From NCBI RefSeq assembly GCF_001550135.1, contig NZ_LRUE01000024.1:434001-498000 (forward strand): DNA of 64,000 nucleotides, written 5' to 3'. The notes below the pieces were generated by a model. That model saw nothing but the letters and a program-made list of their open reading frames with translations, was not told the origin of the DNA and did no database searches. Positions 60,071 through 64,000 of this stretch are shown piece after piece. Source of the stretch: Pseudoalteromonas shioyasakiensis (lineage in GTDB: Bacteria > Pseudomonadota > Gammaproteobacteria > Enterobacterales > Alteromonadaceae). Both the position numbers and the translations under genes were made by a program. Positions within the stretch are counted from its first letter, which is position 1; each line of letters begins with the position of its first letter.

Positions 60071-61105
60071 ATGTTAAAAACATTACTCACCTCAGCCATT
60101 GCGCTAAGCGCATTATCATTTAGTACTTTCAGCCACAGTAGTGATCAACCTTTCGCTATCGCCATTCATGGTGGTGCAGGAACGATTGAAAAGAGCCGCT
60201 TCACGCCAGAGCAAGAAAAAGCTTACCGTGCAAAACTAAAAGAGGCCGTTGAAACAGGCTATGCCGTGCTTGAAAAGGGTGGTGAGAGCCTAGATTCTAT
60301 CACTGCGGCAATTAATGTGCTGGAGAACTCGCCGTATTTCAACGCTGGTCGCGGTGCTGTATATACTTATGACGGTGCACATGAGCTTGACGCATCGATT
60401 ATGGATGGTCGTACACGCCAAGCTGGAGCTGTTGCTGGGGTTAAACACATTGAAAACCCAATTAACTTGGCGCGCTTAGTGATGGAAAAATCAGTGCATG
60501 TTATGCTCAGCGGCCAAGGTGCTGAAGAGTTTGCAAAAACTCAAGGTATGCCGCTGGTTGAAAACAACCTATTTGATACTGAGCACCGTTATAAAGCCTT
60601 ATTAAAAGCAAAAGAAAAGCTCGATAAACAAAAAGTAACTAGCAAAGACTACCAAGCTGCACACAAAGCCCTGCCGGTTAATTACAAAATGGGCACTGTC
60701 GGTGCAGTTGCACTTGATAAAAACGGTAATATCGCCGCAGGTACCTCTACAGGTGGCATGACAGCAAAACGTTTTGGCCGTGTGGGCGATTCACCAGTGA
60801 TTGGTGCAGGTACCTTTGCTGAAAACGAATCATGTGCAGTATCTGCGACAGGCCATGGCGAGTACTTTATTCGCTACAATGTGGCAGCTGATATTTGTGC
60901 TCGCGTAAAATACCAAGGTAAAACCATTGTGGAAGCGGGGAACGAAGTGATCCACGATGTATTAATGCCTATAGGTGGCACAGGCGGTGTGATCATTATT
61001 GATGCTAAAGGTAACATCAGCTTGCCGTTTAACACCGCAGGTATGTACCGTGCGAGTAAATCAAATACATCACCAACGTATGTGGGTATTTTTAAAGACG
61101 AGTAA
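60071..61105 (+). CDS. Isoaspartyl peptidase / plant-type L-asparaginase (Ntn hydrolase)
   Basis: 344 residues from ATG 60071 (MLKTLLTSAIALSALSFSTF, a signal peptide); a longer frame to 60008 is rejected. Conserved AIHGGAGTIEKSRFTP, GRGAVYTYDGAHELDASIMDG, and the autocleavage site with nucleophile Thr209 (YKMGTVGAVALDKNG) match isoaspartyl peptidases (IaaA/EcAIII). The signal suggests periplasmic action on isoaspartyl peptides. A bidirectional terminator separates it from queF. Confidence 0.9.
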   Translation: MLKTLLTSAIALSALSFSTFSHSSDQPFAIAIHGGAGTIEKSRFTPEQEKAYRAKLKEAVETGYAVLEKGGESLDSITAAINVLENSPYFNAGRGAVYTYDGAHELDASIMDGRTRQAGAVAGVKHIENPINLARLVMEKSVHVMLSGQGAEEFAKTQGMPLVENNLFDTEHRYKALLKAKEKLDKQKVTSKDYQAAHKALPVNYKMGTVGAVALDKNGNIAAGTSTGGMTAKRFGRVGDSPVIGAGTFAENESCAVSATGHGEYFIRYNVAADICARVKYQGKTIVEAGNEVIHDVLMPIGGTGGVIIIDAKGNISLPFNTAGMYRASKSNTSPTYVGIFKDE

Positions 61106-61131
61106 TTATCTGTAACGAATCTTCAGACAAT

Positions 61132-61160
61132 AAAAAACCGAGTTCACAACTCGGTTTTTT
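61132..61160. terminator. Bidirectional terminator between the peptidase and queF
   Basis: AAAAAACCGAGTT (61132-61144), loop CAC, AACTCGGTTTTTT (61148-61160). Confidence 0.9.
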
Positions 61161-61173
61161 ATTGTCACCAAAG

Positions 61174-62019
61174 TTATTGGCGATTAATTTTTACCTTGAA
61201 GGGTGTTTCATCTTGATTCGTTGAGCGATAAGGGTTGATATCTAAACCACCACGGCGTGTATAACGGGCATACACTTCTAGCTCTTCGAGGTTTAACTGC
61301 TGCATTAAATCGCAGTAGATACGCTCTACACATTGCTCATGAAACTCATTGTGAGTTCGAAACGAAATTAAGTATTTTAATAAGGCTTCATGGCAAATTG
61401 CTTGGCCTTTATAACGTATAATTACACTCGCCCAATCAGGCTGTGAGGTGATCAAACAGTTCGATTTTAGTAAGTGACTGTGTAGGGTTTCTGAGACAAT
61501 CTCATCACCATTATGGCGAAGTGAGCTTGCATCAATATCATAGCTGGTGATTTCGATATCAAGATCATCAATACATTCGCCCGGTAACGCTGAAAATGGC
61601 AAACAATTGAAATCATCTGCTTGGTATAAAGTAACGACCACCGGTGCATTTACCGCAGCGGATAAGTCTTTACTCAGTGCTTGGTGAACGTCATCTAGCG
61701 TCTCAAAGCGTGTTTGATTAAAGCTATTTAGGTACAGTTTGAATGACTTTGACTCAATGATATGGCTGCTCTGACAAGGAAATACAAATGTTGCGACAGC
61801 GACCATTGGCTTACCCTTGCTATTTAGCCACGATAATTCATAGCCAGTCCAAATATCTTGGCCTTTAAACGGTAAGTTATCTTCGCTAACACCTAATGCA
61901 TCACGGTTTAATTTACGGGCAATAGGAAACAGTAAACTTGGTGTGTAGGTATCTATATACTCTGTGCTTTTACCAAGAACACTGTTTTTCAGTTCGGGTG
62001 AGTTGCTGTAATCTGTCAT
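61174..62019 (-). CDS. queF: NADPH-dependent 7-cyano-7-deazaguanine reductase QueF
   Basis: 281 residues, bimodular (long) QueF. Catalytic Cys188 in LLKSNCLITSQPDWASV; the NADPH motif IESKSFKLYLNSFNQ at about 88-102. It reduces preQ0 to preQ1, the step after QueC. It is divergent from syd; the order queF-syd is also found in E. coli. The start ATG 62019 is 59 bases from the syd start. Confidence 0.93.
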   Translation of the reverse strand: MTDYSNSPELKNSVLGKSTEYIDTYTPSLLFPIARKLNRDALGVSEDNLPFKGQDIWTGYELSWLNSKGKPMVAVATFVFPCQSSHIIESKSFKLYLNSFNQTRFETLDDVHQALSKDLSAAVNAPVVVTLYQADDFNCLPFSALPGECIDDLDIEITSYDIDASSLRHNGDEIVSETLHSHLLKSNCLITSQPDWASVIIRYKGQAICHEALLKYLISFRTHNEFHEQCVERIYCDLMQQLNLEELEVYARYTRRGGLDINPYRSTNQDETPFKVKINRQ

Positions 62020-62078
62020 CTTTACACTTTTGTAGTTACAATGGCGGCATTATACCTAAAGCCAATGAGTTTCGCAGT

Positions 62079-62618
62079 ATGTCTGTTTCTACAAAACTAG
62101 ATAAGTTACATCAAGCATTTAGTGAAAAATGCCTCGAACGCACAGGAAAGCTTCCTGTTATTGAACATGATACAGCGTGGCCAAGTCCATGTGAGCAGGG
62201 CGAAGTCGATGAGCAGGGGCTTATTCAGTGGTGTGCAGTTCCACAACAACCTGCTAGCAGTTTAGAAGACTTAGCCAAGGCGCTAGAGCTATCGTTTCCT
62301 GAAGATTTAAGCCCATTGTTTGGTCATGTCTATGCGGGTAATTTGTTATTGAGTGTTGATGATCATCACATTGAACTGCTACAAGCATGGAATGAAGATG
62401 ATTTTAGCCGCTTACAGCAAAATATTACCGGTCACGTGTTAATGAAGCGCAAGCTAAAGCAGCCAGAAACCGTATTTATTGGTCTTACAGAGCAAGATGA
62501 TCTGCTGATCACTGTATTAGTCGAAAGCGGTGAGGTTTGCTTAGAGTATGTGGGTAAAAAACCACATCATGTGCTAGCGAATAGCATCAGTGAGTTTTTA
62601 GACAAAGTAACGGTGTAA
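62079..62618 (+). CDS. syd: Syd, SecY-interacting protein
   Basis: 179 residues from ATG 62079 (MSVSTKLDKLHQAFSEKCLE); earlier in-frame codons lie within queF and are rejected. The family pattern WPSPCEQGEVDEQGLIQWCAV and FGHVYAGNLLLSVDDH identifies Syd, a soluble protein that binds SecY and can inhibit or proofread the translocon. It is divergent from queF, as in E. coli. A terminator lies at 62631-62650. Confidence 0.9.
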   Translation: MSVSTKLDKLHQAFSEKCLERTGKLPVIEHDTAWPSPCEQGEVDEQGLIQWCAVPQQPASSLEDLAKALELSFPEDLSPLFGHVYAGNLLLSVDDHHIELLQAWNEDDFSRLQQNITGHVLMKRKLKQPETVFIGLTEQDDLLITVLVESGEVCLEYVGKKPHHVLANSISEFLDKVTV

Positions 62619-62630
62619 ATTCAATAAGTA

Positions 62631-62650
62631 AAAGGGGCGGTTGCCCCTTT
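62631..62650. terminator. Terminator between syd and the DUF2310 gene
   Basis: AAAGGGGC (62631-62638), loop GGTT, GCCCCTTT (62643-62650); convergent genes on either side. Confidence 0.8.
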
Positions 62651-62678
62651 CGTGTATCTGGTTATTACCTTTATTAGG

Positions 62679-63452
62679 TTATTGAAAGTCCCACGAGATA
62701 TTCGAAACAATGCCACAGGGCTCGCAACGAAAATCAAATAAGCCAAACCATGGCTCTGGTAATTTCCACTCGCCATCGCAGCTTGGGCAGCGACGTTTAA
62801 GCTCTGACTCTTTGTCAACGCCGCCTACACGGTATAAATAGTAATAAACCGACTTCTTGGTTAGAAAACTAATACGTTTCGTGATATCGCGACCACGGCG
62901 GTATAAGTCACTCTTGATGCTAGTTAGCTCTTCAAGCGCAGGAAATTCACAACGGGTTGCACCATTGATCTGAATTTGATCGCACGCTTGCCAGTCTTCT
63001 TGCCATTTAATGAGTGTTTTGTAATCGCCATTGGCAATTGCTGGAATGCGAAATAACGGCACAGGCAAAAAATCGTCACCACAATAAAGCGGGCTACAGG
63101 TGTGCACGTACGTGGTATACAAGATATAGCACGACGGATCATGACACATGTCTGCGCCATTTGAGTGAATGTCTTGGCCGACCACTTTAACTTTTGGTGC
63201 CAGTAAGCCTGCAGTGTTTAATTGCTCAATACTATGTTTTACAAACGGGCTATGGTTGAGCGGATGCATCGCATCTTCGGTTGGGCACATTACACGAGTA
63301 ATGAAAAATCCATCTTTTAAAACCGTTGGAAATTCATCACCAATTATTTGGCCGTTAAAACGAAGCGCATTCACTAGGCGGTTTATCGCCTGCTCAGCAA
63401 GCTCTAAGGTAGTATCTTGGTAGCAATCAAAAGTCAGATCGACAACAAACAT
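62679..63452 (-). CDS. Zinc-ribbon protein of the DUF2310 family
   Basis: 257 residues, cytosolic. C-terminal zinc ribbon with two CxxC pairs (CPSCDGEW, about 219-222, and CEPCGIVS, about 241-244). Further Cys/His clusters at about 102-125 (MCHDPSCYILYTTYVHTCSPLYCG). It resembles DUF2310 Zn-ribbon proteins thought to bind nucleic acid. Its start overlaps the stop of the small upstream gene, so they are coupled. Role unknown. Confidence 0.75.
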   Translation of the reverse strand: MFVVDLTFDCYQDTTLELAEQAINRLVNALRFNGQIIGDEFPTVLKDGFFITRVMCPTEDAMHPLNHSPFVKHSIEQLNTAGLLAPKVKVVGQDIHSNGADMCHDPSCYILYTTYVHTCSPLYCGDDFLPVPLFRIPAIANGDYKTLIKWQEDWQACDQIQINGATRCEFPALEELTSIKSDLYRRGRDITKRISFLTKKSVYYYLYRVGGVDKESELKRRCPSCDGEWKLPEPWFGLFDFRCEPCGIVSNISWDFQ

Positions 63453-63718
63453 TATTTTTTCTCAAGCAGTGCTAATAACCTATCTAATTTAGCTTCAATA
63501 CGATCCAATTGACTTTCTTTTGGTGTACTCAGTTGTTCATTTGACGGGTTATTGATGAAATTATTAATTGAATCCGGATTGTTTTTATATTGGCTAACCG
63601 CAGCGATGATCACAGGCATCGGCATTGGTTGGGCTAGCTTACTTTTAGTTAAGGCAACTGTCGGGGTTTTACCTTCATCAAGAAGGGTTTTAATTGCATC
63701 AAATACAACGGCATTCAT
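63452..63718 (-). CDS. Small protein with C-terminal coiled coil, unknown
   Basis: 88 residues from ATG 63718. The N-terminal half (MNAVVFDAIKTLLDEGKTPTVALTKSKL) looks like a small helix-turn-helix-like or DNA-binding unit (resembling the N-terminus of KfrA-like proteins), and the tail QLDRIEAKLDRLLALLEKK is a coiled coil. The stop overlaps the DUF2310 start by one base, indicating an operon. The family is not recognised with certainty. Confidence 0.6.
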   Translation of the reverse strand: MNAVVFDAIKTLLDEGKTPTVALTKSKLAQPMPMPVIIAAVSQYKNNPDSINNFINNPSNEQLSTPKESQLDRIEAKLDRLLALLEKK

Positions 63719-63818
63719 TTTTGTATAAACTCTTTTATAAAGACTAAAAAGCACCGCAGTATATGGGCTGCAGTGCGCGCGTATGGTAGCAATAATAGAT
63801 GTGGAGTGAAATTACTTT

Positions 63819-63864
63819 CCTAATTTACGAGCTAAAAGAATGTTATTTAAGCTCGTAAATTAGG
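63819..63864. repeat. Perfect 15-bp inverted repeat
   Basis: CCTAATTTACGAGCT (63819-63833) and AGCTCGTAAATTAGG (63850-63864), separated by 16 bases. It lies between two minus-strand genes, 10 bases after the stop of the upstream partial gene. It has no clear T run, so it may be a terminator without a strong U tract or a protein-binding site. Confidence 0.65.
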
Positions 63865-63873
63865 TCGCAGGCG

Positions 63874-64000
63874 TTACTGGCGTAACCTTGCGTCTAATTC
63901 ATCAATCACCTCGCTCCAAGCACCATCTTCTGCAAGTGATTCTGCTAAAAAGTGTTGCTGAGCTTCATCCCAAAAAGGCGCTTCCTGCAATAGGGTTGTA
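63874..64000 (-). CDS. C-terminal end of an off-window gene, DUF3549-like suspected
   Basis: About 42 residues are visible, ending ...EAPFWDEAQQHFLAESLAED-GAWSEVIDELDARLRQ with stop TAA at 63874-63876. The start lies beyond the window. The segment is helical and acidic. It resembles the end of DUF3549 proteins found near syd in related bacteria; this is a weak recognition from a short piece. Confidence 0.5.
   Translation of the reverse strand, partial: TTLLQEAPFWDEAQQHFLAESLAEDGAWSEVIDELDARLRQ

Overview
The window looks like chromosomal DNA from a marine gammaproteobacterium of the order Alteromonadales, most likely Pseudoalteromonas or a close relative. The grounds are the AT-rich coding style, the housekeeping set (bamC, gcvR-bcp, arsC-bepA-perM, syd-queF, pgi/zwf/pgl), the tryptophan-halogenase/SapC/TonB-receptor cluster, and the small conserved families DUF2897, DUF2069 and DUF3185. 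This is judged from protein families only; no search was run.

Bases 1-12468 read as one end of a mobile element. They hold the 3' part of a type I-F cas operon (cas7f, cas6f) and a mini CRISPR array of two identical repeats plus one diverged terminal repeat that keeps the Cas6f hairpin. An orphan Xre/MbcA/ParS-like (DUF2384) gene follows. Next comes a metal-efflux block: BlaI-type repressor, M56 metallopeptidase, TolC-like channel, CzcB-like adaptor, CzcA-like RND pump with D402/D408/E415, HupE-like protein and two small accessory proteins. After a HigA-like antitoxin remnant there are three 20-bp repeats laid out like TnsB-binding sites, ending in ...CAACA at 12468. I infer an I-F3 CRISPR-associated Tn7-like transposon carrying metal resistance as cargo. 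tnsABC, tniQ, cas8 and the other end would lie upstream of this window.

Bases 12469-14100 hold a REP-associated tyrosine transposase (RAYT) with inverted copies of an AAGACACCCAT motif on both sides. From about 14.1 kb on the sequence looks like ordinary chromosome. It has a GH13 lipoprotein, a hybrid histidine kinase, HDOD and SIMPL proteins, and an envelope-modification unit (LTA-synthase-like sulfatase, eptA, dgkA) divergent from an OmpR-type two-component pair with PmrA-box-like CTTAAG-N5-CTTAAG repeats between them. Further on come a FAN1-like/exonuclease fusion, queC and queE, heptamer tandem repeats around a small membrane gene, bcp-gcvR, bamC, a YjiH-type membrane protein, a PagL-like deacylase, an orphan mlaC, an ankyrin protein and a complete IS200-type element.

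Bases 40.3-45.3 kb hold DUF2069-wrbA-arsC-bepA and tusA-like/perM. At 45.4 kb is a 751-residue cysteine desulfurase / metallo-beta-lactamase / rhodanese fusion. From 47.7 to 60 kb is a sugar-catabolism and nutrient-uptake region: a LacI-family regulator, pgi, zwf, pgl, a TonB-dependent receptor, a tryptophan-halogenase-family flavoprotein, a DUF6445 protein and SapC. A palindromic operator (TGACAGCGTTGTCA) recurs upstream of pgi and twice upstream of the receptor, with a near-perfect copy inside the receptor gene, which points to one LacI-type regulon. The window ends with isoaspartyl peptidase, queF, syd, a DUF2310 zinc-ribbon protein and a partial gene. I saw no rRNA or tRNA genes.
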